Source: Limnephilus marmoratus
Lineage: Eukaryota > Arthropoda > Insecta > Trichoptera > Limnephilidae
NCBI GenBank assembly: GCA_917880885.1
Contig: OU862907.1
Location: 70,365,072-70,429,071, forward strand
DNA: 64,000 bases
Direction: 5' to 3'
Shown: piece after piece, positions 19,674 to 31,707 of the stretch
Layout of the letters: each line of letters starts with the position of its first letter
Position numbering within the stretch: the first letter of the stretch is position 1
Notes under the pieces: generated by a model
What the model saw: only the letters and a program-made list of their open reading frames with translations
Databases searched by the model: none
Told to the model about the DNA's origin: nothing
Program-made: the position numbers and the translations under genes

Positions 19674-21364
19674 GCTCCACACAGGATTTGAGGATGCTGT
19701 GTGGAGCGTCTTATAGGGAGGGATTTCTAAGGAAGGAAAGGAAGTTCTGGGAAGGAAAAGGGTATTAAGGGTTGGATAGGAATCTGGGGTGCAGTGTGTC
19801 CAGAAGTGACCGACGTATAAATCCATCCCTCCCACTGTAGTTCAAGAGAGACTACAGCTGGAGAAGTCAGAGGGACTCCCATTCTCTCCCAATCCGGCCT
19901 GCCGCGCAGTTGGTGGGCAGAGGCATCCACCGCCAAGATCCGGACAAACCTCACCCCATACAGTGGCGGCGTAAGGGGGGGGCGGAGGGGGCGGTCCGCC
20001 CCGGGTAGCGTATTTCCAATCCCTAACGCGGTTGGGTCACTCTAGCGACTGTGCCGCGTTAGGTATTGGAAGGCGTAAATCGCCTTACAAACACTACCGC
20101 ATTTCAGTCGCGCTAGTGACCGAGCCGCGTTAGGGATTGTTATGCATAAATCACCTTACAAAAGCTAAACCGATTCAGTCACCTATGCGCTTCGTTGCTC
20201 TATCAGTTTCTGTGAGGGCGACGACCGTAATTATAGAGAGGTTAGCAGAGAGGATGGACAGCGTTTTTTTAGTTAGCATTTTTTTAACATTGAAAATTTA
20301 TTTTAAGTAAAAAAAAACGCGCGTTTTTAACTTTTCTACGAGTTTAAAGAAGTTGCATATTATTATTTTTTTATTGAGTTATTCCCTTTTTCCTGTGGCC
20401 GCATATTAACTGTCAAATTGAAATATCAAATTCGAATTTTTTAACATAACCTCAAATCAGATTGTAATGGTTATTATCGCTCGAAAATTGGCATAAATCT
20501 TGTAATACTGATGAAATTTATTAAACAAACTATACTACGTACCATTCATTTCTGCAGTTCGTTTGTAAACATCTTCTAAATGGGACAGAAGCTTTTTCGC
20601 GTGACACTCGGCTAGGCAGCGTTGAAAAACGCAGAATATAACCCCTCTTGTATCACTATGTAATAATTTATTCATTTTAATTAAATTCAGGCAAACAATG
20701 AATAAAAATATTATCAAATCAGCGATATTCTACTCAGATTTAAGACAATAAATCAACCGTAACACGCGTTAACATGACAGCAATAGGAAACGTCATATAA
20801 TTCGGTGTTGCCATAGTAATGAACACGTTTAGTTCCAATTTATTAAATTTCTACACTTATTTGCCAAACTATACCTACAAACTATTCGTAATATATCAAA
20901 TTAACTATATTTAAATTTTTTTTCGAATATAATTTCTAATTCCCTAAAAGAATGAATTCATGTTGCGCTTGGTCTGATCTTATACCGCGCGTAACATCTA
21001 GAACGGTGGGAAATATTAATGAAAAATGTAGACGTGTCCGTTAAACGACTATCAGAGACAATATGGAGTGCTTGGAAGTGCTTAGAAGAAGCAGTTCAAT
21101 AGACTACATTGGAGCTTCTCAATGGGGCTAAAATGGGGCTATTCTGAGTTTAGAGCTATGTATTAAGCCTCGAAAACATTAATCGAGTCTACAAGCTACT
21201 AGCCAGCATATTCACTATCTGCTAGTAAACTTCTTCAGTGTAAAAATCTGCTAGTTAACTAATGATATGATTACATTGAGCGAGTTCACTAGCAGTTAGT
21301 GAATACGCCGGCTAGTAGCTTGTAAACTCGCTCAATGTAATCGAGGCTTGAGATTTTTTTTAAC

Positions 21365-21560
21365 AATATGTGTTTTGGTGGCTGCATATGAAAAAAGCTT
21401 TTCAGAATTAAAATTATTAAAATCTTAATTAAGGTCCACAATGAGCTGAGCACGACTAAACAATCTTTCGATTTTTTCAATTGAAAGAGAGACGGAAATA
21501 AAATTTGATAATGTGATCGAATATTTTAGTAAAATAAAGTCTCGTATGCATGCTATGTTC
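21365..21560 (+). pseudogene. hAT transposase C-terminal dimerisation remnant
   Basis: Conceptual reading with two stops gives VAAYEKSFSELKLLKS, LRSTMS, ARLNNLSIFSIERE and YFSKIKSRM. This matches the hAT C-terminal pattern (ERSFSKLKLIK-LRSTM-ERL-LAILSIE). The rest of the transposase is gone and the fragment stops exactly where the inverted family A copy begins. Confidence 0.75.
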
Positions 21561-21875
21561 AATTTGGGAGGCGGGAATGTGTACCGCCGCCCCGGGAACC
21601 TTTATTGGATAACCAACACCTCTGCCATAGGTCACCCCAAGTGGTTCGCTACGTTTGGTTATTTAGCAGGGGTGCCCGGGTTCACGGGATGAGGTGTGTT
21701 TAGGTCTGATGACCAGGACACACTGAACCCCAGATTCCTACCCACCCCTTAAACCCTTTTCCTTCCCAGAACCCTCCTCTCCTTCCTTTCCCTAAAAAAC
21801 CCTCTACACAGCATCCCCAAAGATGAGATAGGCCCTCAGGGAAATTACTTTCCTCAGGGCCTCCTGTGTGGAGCT
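21561..21875 (-). repeat. Family A copy 3, inverted and nested in the hAT
   Basis: Starts AATTTGGGAGGCGGGAATG and ends GGCCTCCTGTGTGGAGC, the complement of copy 1's two ends. It is nested inside the hAT, which is itself inside family A copy 2. Confidence 0.7.
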
Positions 21876-22133
21876 CATGTAAAAAAAAAGTATTTTGTAT
21901 TTTATTTTAAGTAGGGGTGCTCAATACAAACGCGCCCCGGGTGCCAATCTACCCTACGCCGCCACTGACCCCATATCACCAAATGTAGCAAACAACTTGG
22001 GGTCACCTATATTAGAGGTTATCTGATGATTTCCGAGGCGGCGGTACCCATACGCGCCTCCCAAATTGAAAAATCTAACAAAATAATCGTTTTAATGGTT
22101 CTTCAAGCATATTTCTTTCTTTCTTTGTTTAAA

Positions 22134-23480
22134 CTCTGAAAGATCTTGCATGAGAGTTGAGTATGTAGTTATATGTGTTAGTGTTCCCTCTATCTGGTTC
22201 TGGTACAATACTCACATTACTCATAAACACCACCAACATCTATTAGACATGCAGGAAAACTTCTGATATATTGTCTGTTAAACATTTCATTTCATTGTAG
22301 AGAGCATTGCGATCGTCCACTTGATTAGTCAGACATCTCTGAAAGATCTTGCATGAGAGTTGAGTATGTAGTTATATGTGTTAGTGTTCCCTCTATCTGG
22401 TTCTGGTACAATACTCACATTACTCATAAACACCACCAACATCTATTAGACATGCAGGAAAACTTCTGATATATTGTCTGTTAAACATTTCATTTCATTG
22501 TAGAGAGCATTGCGATCGTCCACTTGATTAGTCAGACATCTCTGAAAGATCTTGCATGAGAGTTGAGTATGTAGTTATATGTGTTAGTGTTCCCTCTATC
22601 TGGTTCTGGTACAATACTCACATTACTCATAAACACCACCAACATCTATTAGACATGCAGGAAAACTTCTGATATATTGTCTGTTAAACATTTCATTTCA
22701 TTGTAGAGAGCATTGCGATCGTCCACTTGATTAGTCAGACATCTCTGAAAGATCTTGCATGAGAGTTGAGTATGTAGTTATATGTGTTAGTGTTCCCTCT
22801 ATCTGGTTCTGGTACAATACTCACATTACTCATAAACACCACCAACATCTATTAGACATGCAGGAAAACTTCTGATATATTGTCTGTTAAACATTTCATT
22901 TCATTGTAGAGAGCATTGCGATCGTCCACTTGATTAGTCAGACATCTCTGAAAGATCTTGCATGAGAGTTGAGTATGTAGTTATATGTGTTAGTGTTCCC
23001 TCTATCTGGTTCTGGTACAATACTCACATTACTCATAAACACCACCAACATCTATTAGACATGCAGGAAAACTTCTGATATATTGTCTGTTAAACATTTC
23101 ATTTCATTGTAGAGAGCATTGCGATCGTCCACTTGATTAGTCAGACATCTCTGAAAGATCTTGCATGAGAGTTGAGTATGTAGTTATATGTGTTAGTGTT
23201 CCCTCTATCTGGTTCTGGTACAATACTCACATTACTCATAAACACCACCAACATCTATTAGACATGCAGGAAAACTTCTGATATATTGTCTGTTAAACAT
23301 TTCATTTCATTGTAGAGAGCATTGCGATCGTCCACTTGATTAGTCAGACATCTCTGAAAGATCTTGCATGAGAGTTGAGTATGTAGTTATATGTGTTAGT
23401 GTTCCCTCTATCTGGTTCTGGTACAATACTCACATTACTCATAAACACCACCAACATCTATTAGTCATGCAGGAAAACTT
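22134..23480 (+). repeat. 203-bp tandem satellite, 6.6 near-identical units
   Basis: Units begin CTCTGAAAGATCTTGCATGA at 22,134, 22,337, 22,540, 22,743, 22,946, 23,149 and 23,352, exactly 203 bp apart; the last is cut after 129 bp. Units look identical by eye except one A-to-T in the final partial unit (TTAGTCATGC). No long frame spans a unit. A poly-A run follows at 23,489-23,501. Such uniformity beside heavily decayed sequence implies recent expansion or homogenisation. Confidence 0.95.
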
Positions 23481-25060
23481 GTTGTGAAAAAAAAAAAAAA
23501 TTTTGGTTTACTATTAATACCTAGCAGGAAATTTCTAAATGTCGCACTAATGTACCGGACCGTTATGCTTCCCGGTGTTAATTTACAGTATCTACCCTCC
23601 ACAAAGCATCCCCAAGTACCACATAGGCCAGAAGGAGTGTAGAATTAACCCCGCTAATTCGTTGGCTGTTTGGAACAACTCATATAGGTCTCCTAGAAAT
23701 CATTGCCTCCCTTACAATCATAGTGATAGGTAAATATGATCTCAACACTGTTAGAAACAGAAAACAGCACGCTTTGTGTTCAAATTTTAAAATTAACCAG
23801 AAAAGAAGTAAAAGGAAACCAAACTTTCAACATTTTGTTTATTAATTATTTTTACACGAAACGACAAACAAGTGAGGTTATAATAACGTTTATAATACAT
23901 TTGCCTAATAAATTATGTATGTGTTTTTATTTTATTTTGTTTTCAGTAATTTTAGTTAGAAAAAATGTAAGATGAGCCATTTTTAAAACTTTTAAAAGTT
24001 TTCATGCAAAACTTTTATACTCAAAAATTTATATGTGTATTTGGAATTATAAAATTAGAAAGTGTATTTCATCTCCTTTCAAAAAACAGTTTTTAGTTTT
24101 CGGATACATTCAGAAATACTACATTTAATTGGATTTTATAGCATAACGGAAATATTTCGACCCTTTGACAAAATTTGGACGGGCCTGAGAGGTTAACTAG
24201 CGATTCCAGAGCATATTTGTAGTAAAAAATGTACATGACATTTTGCTGTTCGATATTTTTTTCGAATTAAAAAGAAATAAATTTCAATCATTTTTTTATT
24301 TATTTTTTTTTATTTGAAATATACATACATATAACAGATTTACATAAGGAAAATACATGGTTCTTAAAAATAATTACAAATAAAATAATTTCTTGTTAAT
24401 GAATCTACCCAATTTAAAAGAGAAAAAATTTCTCGTGTTTAAATTGGGGAGTCGTGTCATTACAGAAAAAAGATAAAAAATAAGATATACTTGTATATAT
24501 ATATTTTTTAAATTAAGAAACAAATAAAACTTATGAATAAAAAACAAATATTAAATAAAGAAATATACTAACGTAGCAGTTGCTAAATTAGATATAAATG
24601 TAGTATAGATATTTTAAAAGTAATAATATACAATAGATGTAGTAAAAATAAAAATAATATTATTGCATTTCTCTTAATAGGTAGGTGTTGAGATGGTAAG
24701 TACATATAGTTGATGCTGACAATGGGATTAACTGATAATATTGCAGGAGTAGGTACATAATGTTATTTTACGACAATAATCGCTTACATTTCAGTTCAAA
24801 AGTTGATGAAATATTTTTATCATACATCGCCATTGATCACACTCCTACACGTCGCAACAGATTCACGCGATACGCGCTCTGTTTCGTGTGTTACCATGCT
24901 GCTAGAATGAGATGGAGTGTTTATCTCGTGAACCGCTAGGCTATACCTAGGTACTTAGTAGCAACGTGTTATGGAAAATATTTTTATTGTTTTTAAATGA
25001 AAAAAAAAATAATCGGACAAAAAAATGTCATCTACTTAAAAGAGGCGTGGATTCCGATTT
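23481..25060. other. AT-rich spacer with one old retroposon tail
   Basis: No gene is visible. On the minus strand, 24,282-24,470 looks like a LINE or SINE 3' end: a hairpin (CTCCCCAATTTAAAC ... TTTAAATTGGG) followed by an A-rich tail. It resembles the insertion at 39,277-39,398. The 79-codon frame at 23,736-23,975 is low-complexity and not protein-like. Confidence 0.45.
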
Positions 25061-25933
25061 AGATTTTTTCCTGGACTGTTGGATCACCAAGTCGAGAAAG
25101 GGCCCCCTGCCCCTCCCACACTTCTCAACCAATCGTCGAACCAACCCGCCATACAATATTATCAAACCCGCCCCGCACTCCCCCCTAATGCCCCTCTCTC
25201 CACTACTATCTCTGATCCCCCCCCCCTCCGGCAAACCCCGCCAACCCCACTCCCCGTGCGGCCGGCGAAATTATTTTTTAATATTTTTCATAGAAATCTC
25301 TCGATCGGTGAGCTCTAGGATCATAAAAATTGCGCAGCTTTTTTATATGGGATTTCTGGATCAACGCAACTATTTTTAGCTCTCAAATTAAATTCCATCG
25401 CGAACTATTGAGCTTTCGTATATTCTTTTAATTGACTAAATAAGAATGTTCTACGTAAACATTTTATGCTAACGTCATCATTTAGCTGTGATCTTTTGAA
25501 ACTTTTAAATGACGATTTGTAATTTTGACAAGTCAACAAACTATTAGATCCCGGATTTTTCAACTATTGCATTATAAAAAGAGAAATATATTTTTTTCGA
25601 ATTTTTTTAGAAGGATTTTAAGCATCGATTCTTGAGCATATTTGGAGTAGTTAAGGAGGGTTTTAAAAATACTTGACAAGACTTGAGAAAAAGCTTTTGG
25701 AAAGGTTGGAAAAGGTATTTGAGAGTTGATTTTTACAGGTTTATTTCGTAAAGGATTGTAAAAACATTAACTTCTTTCTTACGCACTGTTTATTGTAATA
25801 ACAATGAAATTTAAAAATTATTTGACGAAACCAAGCGACGCGACGCAGAGGTTAGGTACGTCTATTCCCCAACGCAGAGGAGGCGGAACTGATACCAAAT
25901 GGGTGTGACAAGTCCATAGTTCTTGCGTCGACA
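25061..25933. other. Pyrimidine-rich block and spacer
   Basis: 25,090-25,262 is C-rich on the plus strand (CCCTCCCACAC, GATCCCCCCCCCTCC, GTGCGGCCGGCG), similar in composition to the core of family B but without its end motifs. The rest is AT-rich with no gene. Confidence 0.4.
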
Positions 25934-26035
25934 GCATCAAGTTTACTTTAAAGGAAAATAATTTCCTTCAGGGCCTATGTCATCTGGGATGCTATATGGA
26001 CGGTCTTTTTGAGGAGAGGAAGGAGTGAACATTGA
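25934..26035 (+). repeat. Family A fragment (copy 4)
   Basis: Contains CTTCAGGGCCTATGTCATCT and GGACGGTCTTTTTGAGGAGA, matching the first quarter of copy 1. Confidence 0.5.
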
Positions 26036-26189
26036 TCTTGAAAATACCCATGTTTTAGGAACGAGAAAACACAAATGCCAGAAAATCATTACACAGCCGA
26101 GCGGTTGAACTCAAGAACGAGACGTAGAAACGACCCGTTCTCATGTGACTAATGTCAACCATGTGCTAATGTTGGGAGCGTGTTTGGCG

Positions 26190-26420
26190 TGTTTCTACCG
26201 GTAGAAAAAGAGCAGCATTCCCACTTGACGTCTGTACTCTAAAGATTGCAATACATCTGTTAAGATTGCAGAATCAATCAAATGGACCGCCCGTTTTTGC
26301 ACAGAGTTGAGGGTATTTTTACGTATTTTGGAGCTCCATACCAGAGGTGGCTGCCAAATTCAACCATGGAGCGCACTTTCTATTTTTATAGGGTTAGCAG
26401 TTGTGTACTATCTGCAGTAG
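26190..26420 (-). pseudogene. Jockey-like LINE RT remnant
   Basis: Minus-strand reading gives QKRAVHLIDSAILTDVLQSL followed by EYRRQVGMLLFFYR, the conserved C-terminal block of Jockey-type RTs. The rest is degraded. Confidence 0.6.
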
Positions 26421-26424
26421 GTAG

Positions 26425-26605
26425 GTACCCATAATCTGTAAGAAATGCAACAATATTGTTCTTTCAATATCTGTATAATTTTGTGTTATTGTGTTAATTT
26501 GTATAATAATTGTTAACCTCAACACAGGCTTGTCCTAGTGAGGTGACAAATTTTATTATAAACATTTTACATTTAAAAAAAAGGACAATAAATAAATAAA
26601 TATGG
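26425..26605 (+). mobile_element. LINE 3' tail fragment
   Basis: Contains AACCTCAACACAGGCTTGTC, CTAGTGAGG and a terminal AATAAATAAATAAAT. The same arrangement ends the LINE at 17.1 kb and the fragment at 32.15 kb, so these belong to one or related families. Confidence 0.55.
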
Positions 26606-26754
26606 AAAATATTATGCTCGGCTGTGCACCGATGCTGAAAGATTCAAGAAGAATCAGCTTCCATTGAAATACTAGTAGAACAAATACAGAATAACCTAAA
26701 TACTGAAGATGGCAATAACTTCATTAAGAAAGAAAAAAGCGGTAAGCAGATATA

Positions 26755-26935
26755 GTTCAGAGGTGAAACGTTGTTTGAAATGACTTTATTCGTATTTGGT
26801 GACTAGGTCTGAATATCCAGTTACTTACAAACCTTCATCTACCACATCTGCTTCCCCTCCTCACTCAACATAATCCAACCGGGGTTGAAATAGTCCCACT
26901 GGCTCCAGTCAGTTAGGACACTAAATCTACCATAC
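26755..26935 (-). repeat. Family C copy, complement orientation
   Basis: Contains GTGACTAGGTCTGAATATCC and CCCACTGGCTCCAGT, complements of the family C unit. It mirrors the copy at 18,650-18,770. Confidence 0.5.
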
Positions 26936-26991
26936 ATACATACATATTTAATTATTAGAATTATTTTCACCTCAGAGTTCTTCCTTTATAA

Positions 26992-28332
26992 CAGGGGTGG
27001 GGAACCTGCGACTCGCGAGGCTTTTTGGTGCGGCCCTTGCCTGCTGAAAAAAAATTACACTCAGAAAGCGAGAACGATTTTCTTTAACTTCACAGTGGTT
27101 TAGCTACATTTTAAAGTTATTATTACTAAACCCGGAGAAACTTATAACATAGCAGACAGGTATGTGCTTACATATGCACCTACGTTTTTAGAAATCAGGT
27201 TAGACATAAATGCATACGTGATCCAACATCGTTTTTTAGTTTTATTTTGATTTCGTATTATTATACAATTGGGAAATTAAAATTGAAAAAATATTTCAGC
27301 ATTGATAACAATTCTATTCAGGAAGGAAAAAAATATGATGTGCTTTCTTTATTTATTACTACACTTCTGCTATAAAAAAAGTTAAATAAATTTTTAAAAA
27401 TCTGTACAAATTTTAGTAAATACATAATTAAATATACCTATATATATACAATTATAAAAACAATATTGCAGTCAATAAAATCGCTGTAAAATGCAGGAAA
27501 CCCATTCAAGTGTTCTGAATACAATTTAATTAGCGCTGGTGGACTCCTATGTAGAATTAATTCCTAAGGTAAAACCATTCTTATGTTTGTAATGCAAATT
27601 CCTGTTGCGGATTCGACTTCTGACGCAATTCGAAGGAAAACCTCCAAGTGTTTCTAGTGCAAAAATGGGAGGAAAACCATATCCGTGTTCTGGGTATAGG
27701 AACAATTAAATCTGGGGGACTCGCATGCAGATTCATTCTAAAGTTAATACCAGTTTCATGTTCCGAATGATCTGTCAAAATTCCAGTATCGGATTAATTT
27801 GACGCATTTCAAAGAAAACCGTTCTAATGGAGTTTCCACTGGAGTTAAAATTTTTGTTTACCCATGTGCTGCAAAATTCGTAATTCGTAAACCATTTTCA
27901 TATTCTGAGTGTAGTTTTAATTCACTGCAAACAGATTAAATTTAAACCAGCTCTGTGTTCAGAATAAATAAAAAATAAGTTGCAGATTCATCAAAGGAGA
28001 AGCCATTCTCATGTACCTAGTGAAGTTTTACATTTGAGTTACACACCATGTGCTGCAAAATTATGAGAAATTGACCGTTCCGTGTGTAACTATTATATAA
28101 GCTAGTGGACTCTTACGTACGTAGTATCAACCTTAAGGTAAAACCTGCCTGACGCAATTCAACAGATTTCATTCTCGATTTCTAAGAGCAGTTATAAATT
28201 TGTGGCAGAATTTGTGTACGTGATGATTTATACCCCCCTCCCCCCCCGGCGCTTAAAAATCTATGTGCGGCCCGCGGGTGATACCAAAAACATCCAAATG
28301 GCCCGCGATGCCAAAAAGGTTCCCCACCCCTG
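26992..28332. mobile_element. Nonautonomous hAT element with perfect ends
   Basis: A 1341-bp insertion with 16-bp perfect inverted ends (CAGGGGTGGGGAACCT) and an 8-bp target duplication CTTTATAA at 26,984-26,991 and 28,333-28,340. The left arm has the single unoccupied site at 18,111-18,118. No transposase is recognisable. The interior (27,440-28,200) holds a degenerate run of units sharing TGGACTC, GCAGATTAATT and AAAACCATTCTCATG-type motifs. Subterminal GCGGCCCGCGG-type sequence also occurs in the hAT fragment at 41.3 kb. Confidence 0.92.
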
Positions 28333-28537
28333 CTTTATAAGCTGTGTAGAATCTCTAGTCTAATAATGTATACCTATTTGTGTATTATTAAGTAAAGAGA
28401 GGGGAGGTTATAAAACCATAATACGCTAATTAATACGCATACATTTAGTATCATCATCATCTGCCTGTATTGATCTACAAAGAATGAAGTCCTCGCTACT
28501 CATACACTTGTTTTGTCTGGAGTACTTACATCTTATA

Positions 28538-29608
28538 TTAGGTCCTTACATATGAAATTGGCGTTTTGTATGGGAGGAACATAAAGTCGATTATTTTAAA
28601 TATAATATATTTATTTAATCAAAGTATGTACCATTGCCATCTATGCACTTTTGCCATCTCAAAGGTAGTTCATCGATCCCTTTACTAAAAAAACCATTCG
28701 GACGGGAGTCATAAAAATCCTTGAAGGCGGTTTGGACTGCCCCATCGGAGTTGAATTTTTTCCCTTGCAAGAAGTTATCCAAATTTAAAAAAAATGGTAA
28801 TCTATTGGGACAAGGTCCGGATAGTACGGTGGATGTCTTAGATATTCCAATTGAAGCTCCTCTAATTTGGTAGCCGTCTGTTGTGCAGTGTGTGGTCTAG
28901 CGTTGTCATGAAGCAACAGTGGCCTAGAGCGATTAGCCTGCCTCGGTTGTTTAGCAGCTAGCTTTTCCATCATGGTTTGCAGTTACTGTCAATAGACATC
29001 TGCCGTAATCGTCTGGCCAGATTTAAGAAAACTGTAGTGAACGACACCAGCACTAGTCCACCAAACGCTCACAAGTAACTTTTTTGGAGTCAATTTTCGC
29101 TTGGGGCATGGCTTGGCTGGTTCGGCAGGGTTCAGCCATTGCGATGAGCGCAGCCTGCAGCTAGCGGACCTGGTTTGCGATGGATCCGCTTCCACAATAG
29201 CCTTCAATTCTTCATTATCAACTTTGGTCTCCGGCCGTCCACGGGGCTTGTTCTGCAGGTCGAAATTTCCAGAACGAAAACGTTGGAACCAAAAACGCAC
29301 TGTGTTTTCTTTTGCGGCACCGTCGCCATACACATCATTAATCCTTCGAGCCGTTTCTGCAGCACTGGTGCCACGGTGGAACTCGTACTCGTAAATAACG
29401 CGATATTTCAAGTTTTCCATTTTGTAAACTAAGTGACGCAAAGAAAAAAAAACAATTAAGGAAAAAAAAAGAATTATAATTTTCGAAACATAAATACATG
29501 AGTAAATAACTGTATAAATTTGAATTTGGAATTCCTAACCAAAGAGAAGATATTTGAGATTAAAGTTGCCAGTACGGCAAAACGCCAATTTCATATGTAA
29601 GGACCTAA
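28538..29608 (-). mobile_element. Mariner transposon, internally deleted
   Basis: A 1071-bp element with 31-bp perfect inverted ends starting TTAGGTCCTTACATATGAAA, flanked by TA at 28,536-28,537 and 29,609-29,610. The left arm shows the unoccupied TA at 17,918-17,919. It encodes a broken transposase. Identical ends indicate a fairly recent insertion. Confidence 0.95.
28615..29420 (-). pseudogene. Mariner transposase, frameshifted and missing catalytic part
   Basis: The N-terminus starts MENLKYRVIYEYEFHRG and carries the paired helix-turn-helix region (AETARRINDVYGDGA, VRFWFQRFRSGNFDL). After about residue 90 roughly 70-80 codons that would include the first catalytic aspartate are deleted. 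The frame resumes with WLNPAEPAKPCPKRKLTPKK, and the second catalytic position usually read WWD is WWT. LLHDNARPHTA and a YYPDLVPIDYHFF segment (third aspartate region) remain, then a frameshift at a T run near 28,785, and FNSDGAVQTAFKDFYDS to a TAA at 28,615-28,617. It cannot encode active transposase. Confidence 0.92.
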
Positions 29609-29619
29609 TATTCATCAAT

Positions 29620-30060
29620 GGCAGCTTTACTTTATTATATTTCATGTCTGATTAGGTACTAATACTTCTAAAAGGGATCCAAATGACAATTTAGTCTCCT
29701 TTAACGGAAGCAATCTTTTCAACAAGCCTTCCACTGATATGCTTTGTGTAACTCTAAGTGACCAGCTCAAGCATGGGGGCTACATCGAAGACAGAGTCAA
29801 CTTAGCCTCTCAGAAAACTGGCATACCTACTGTACAGGGCTTCTTCAGCCATCTCTGGTCTGGAGACACAAAATACATGCACAAAAACCCCTTTCTCTAC
29901 AGAAACGAGCGGTCTCTTTGATAGATTCCCTAAGTTGATAGATTGCAAGCTTTAAGCATAAGTATTAGGTGGGAATGCTGACCTTGTTCTACAAGTATTT
30001 CAATGGAATATGATCCAAGTCACACAAGAACCGATCGCTTCTACAACCGTTATTGGTATA
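29620..30060 (+). pseudogene. Jockey-like LINE RT C-terminal remnant (right-arm mirror)
   Basis: Reads KPSTDMLCVTLSDQLKHGG, EDRVNLASQKTGIP, FFSHLWSGDTKYM and VGMLTLFYKYFNGI with frame breaks. It preserves the SHLW segment that is lost in the left-arm partner at 17.5-17.9 kb. Confidence 0.65.
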
Positions 30061-30234
30061 TACTATAGACTAGTATAGACTCTATACAAGAGCAAAGTTG
30101 AAGTGAGCTCAATTGCGTATTCCTTACTTTGCTTAAAATTGATCAAACATTTTCAAATGCCTTTTTTGAAAAGATATTCAATTTCATTGACCTGTCTATG
30201 GCCTAGGAGTCGACAGGTATTTGGCGCATATCAA

Positions 30235-30609
30235 TCAGACACAACAGGTACCTACTGTTGGATGTTGTGTGTTGTGATTGTCCTATTTTATATTTAAATT
30301 CATGTAGCACTGAACACTTACTTATCATTTATTCTAATCTCAATGTGGTCAACAGGTACATCTTATCAAGCAGTCACAACAGGCATATCTTATCATACAA
30401 GCGCAACAGGTAGTTACATCTTATCTTACAGCCACAACAGGTGTTCATCTTATCAAACAGACATGACAGGTACATCTTATTCATACAGTCACAACACGTT
30501 TAAATCTTATCAAACAGACACAACGAGAACATCTTATCAAACAGACACAACGGGTACATCTTATTATTCAGACACAACAGGTACATCTTATCAATCAGAC
30601 TTTGCTTGA
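30235..30609 (+). repeat. 27-bp minisatellite
   Basis: About ten imperfect units built on ACATCTTATCAAACAGACAC and AACAGGT. Because 27 is divisible by three, an 88-codon frame reads repeats like TSYQTDTTG. The left arm has no such array at the mirrored place (about 17,390). It is more likely a private expansion than a gene. Confidence 0.75.
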
Positions 30610-31290
30610 AATAAATTTAGTTCATATTGTATTCGGTGTACTACGGGAATATGTTGTCTAGAAATCAGAAGTGTATTGTCATTTTTAATTGTTTCTTTTT
30701 GCTGTTTGTTTTCCCAATGAGATATGTCTTATTAAATATTGAAAATACGTTCGTTATCTAGTCACATAATATTTTAAATTGAATAGATCTTTGTAAGTCT
30801 TTGTTCTGACCTGGTCTTGATTTAAAACCCAGGCGTAAACATACGTAATGCGCTTTCCAAACCAATTTTTCGCTTGTGATTGGTGATCTCTCAGCAGGGC
30901 GATACTGAGAGTATGTTCCACTCTGCAAGGTACTAATTCCTGACAATATCTGTTTACTGCACAATGTGTATGACTGGATAATAAATATTGCTTCAATGTT
31001 TAATTATTTTCTTTAAATAGATCCACTTTCTGTTCATAAAATTATTTTTAAAATACAGCTTTGGTCACCCAAAGAGAAGTTGTGAACTGTATTAATATTA
31101 CTTTATGTAGATATGTATATGAAATATTAAAGACTTTATATATCTCTTCGTTAGACTATTATTAATTATTACTTTATGTATGAATTTGAAATAATAGAAC
31201 TACCTATATATCTTTACGTTAATCTATTATATTATTATTAATTTATCATCTGCTACACATAAGTCCACTCAACCTGAATACAATTCAAAA
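30610..31290. other. Noncoding part of right arm
   Basis: Mirrors 12,430-12,780 and 17,228-17,290 across the site of the left-arm LINE. The minus frame at 30,754-30,996 overlaps a family C-like piece (CAGGGCGATACTGAGAGTAT at 30,896) and is not a gene. Confidence 0.5.
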
Positions 31291-31707
31291 ATGAATCATA
31301 AAGACCATACTGAAAGCATCTATTAGAACGCCTTCAATTGAGATTTTCAATATCTTTGACGTGCCAAATGTACAACAAATACATGCCAAAACAATATTAT
31401 TGAAGCTATTCAAAAATACTGAATCCTCTACTAGATCGTGTTTGCATAATACTAGATCGAATAAATATGATATAATTTTTTTCCATATTATAAAACCACA
31501 TTCGGAAAAAGAAACTGCACAAACTTTGCAACAAAACTCCATAACATCCTTCCCCAAGACATATTACTAATAAAAAAAATTCTAATGAGTACTGAGTAGA
31601 TACAAATCAAGAATAAAAATATGGCTTAAAGATGTCAATGAAAAAACCCGGAAGACACTAAAATTGACATAGAATCAAATAAACTATATATAAATAACTT
31701 TAGCCCA

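Larger units (their letters stand above)
19961..21967 (+). mobile_element. Decayed hAT transposon with 8-bp target duplication
   Basis: Ends are CAGTGGCGGCGTAAGGGG and its near-complement CCTACGCCGCCACTG. The target duplication ACCCCATA occurs at 19,953-19,960 and 21,968-21,975. Both ends also share a CGCCCCGGGT-type subterminal motif. Inside is a remnant of the hAT transposase dimerisation domain (21,365-21,560) and an inverted family A copy. Eight-bp duplications plus CAG-starting ends are diagnostic of hAT. Confidence 0.88.
19674..22067 (+). repeat. Family A copy 2, split by a hAT element
   Basis: The left half (CTCCACACAGGATTTGAGGA ... CCAAGATCCGGACAAACCTC) ends at 19,960. The right half resumes at 21,968 with TATCACCAAATGTAGC and ends CGCGCCTCCCAAATTG. 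Removing the 2007-bp hAT and one target copy restores a family A unit in the order seen in copy 1. Confidence 0.7.

Noticed and set aside
22134..23480. CRISPR-like array
   Set aside because: Units are contiguous 203-bp repeats without variable spacers, in a eukaryotic setting.
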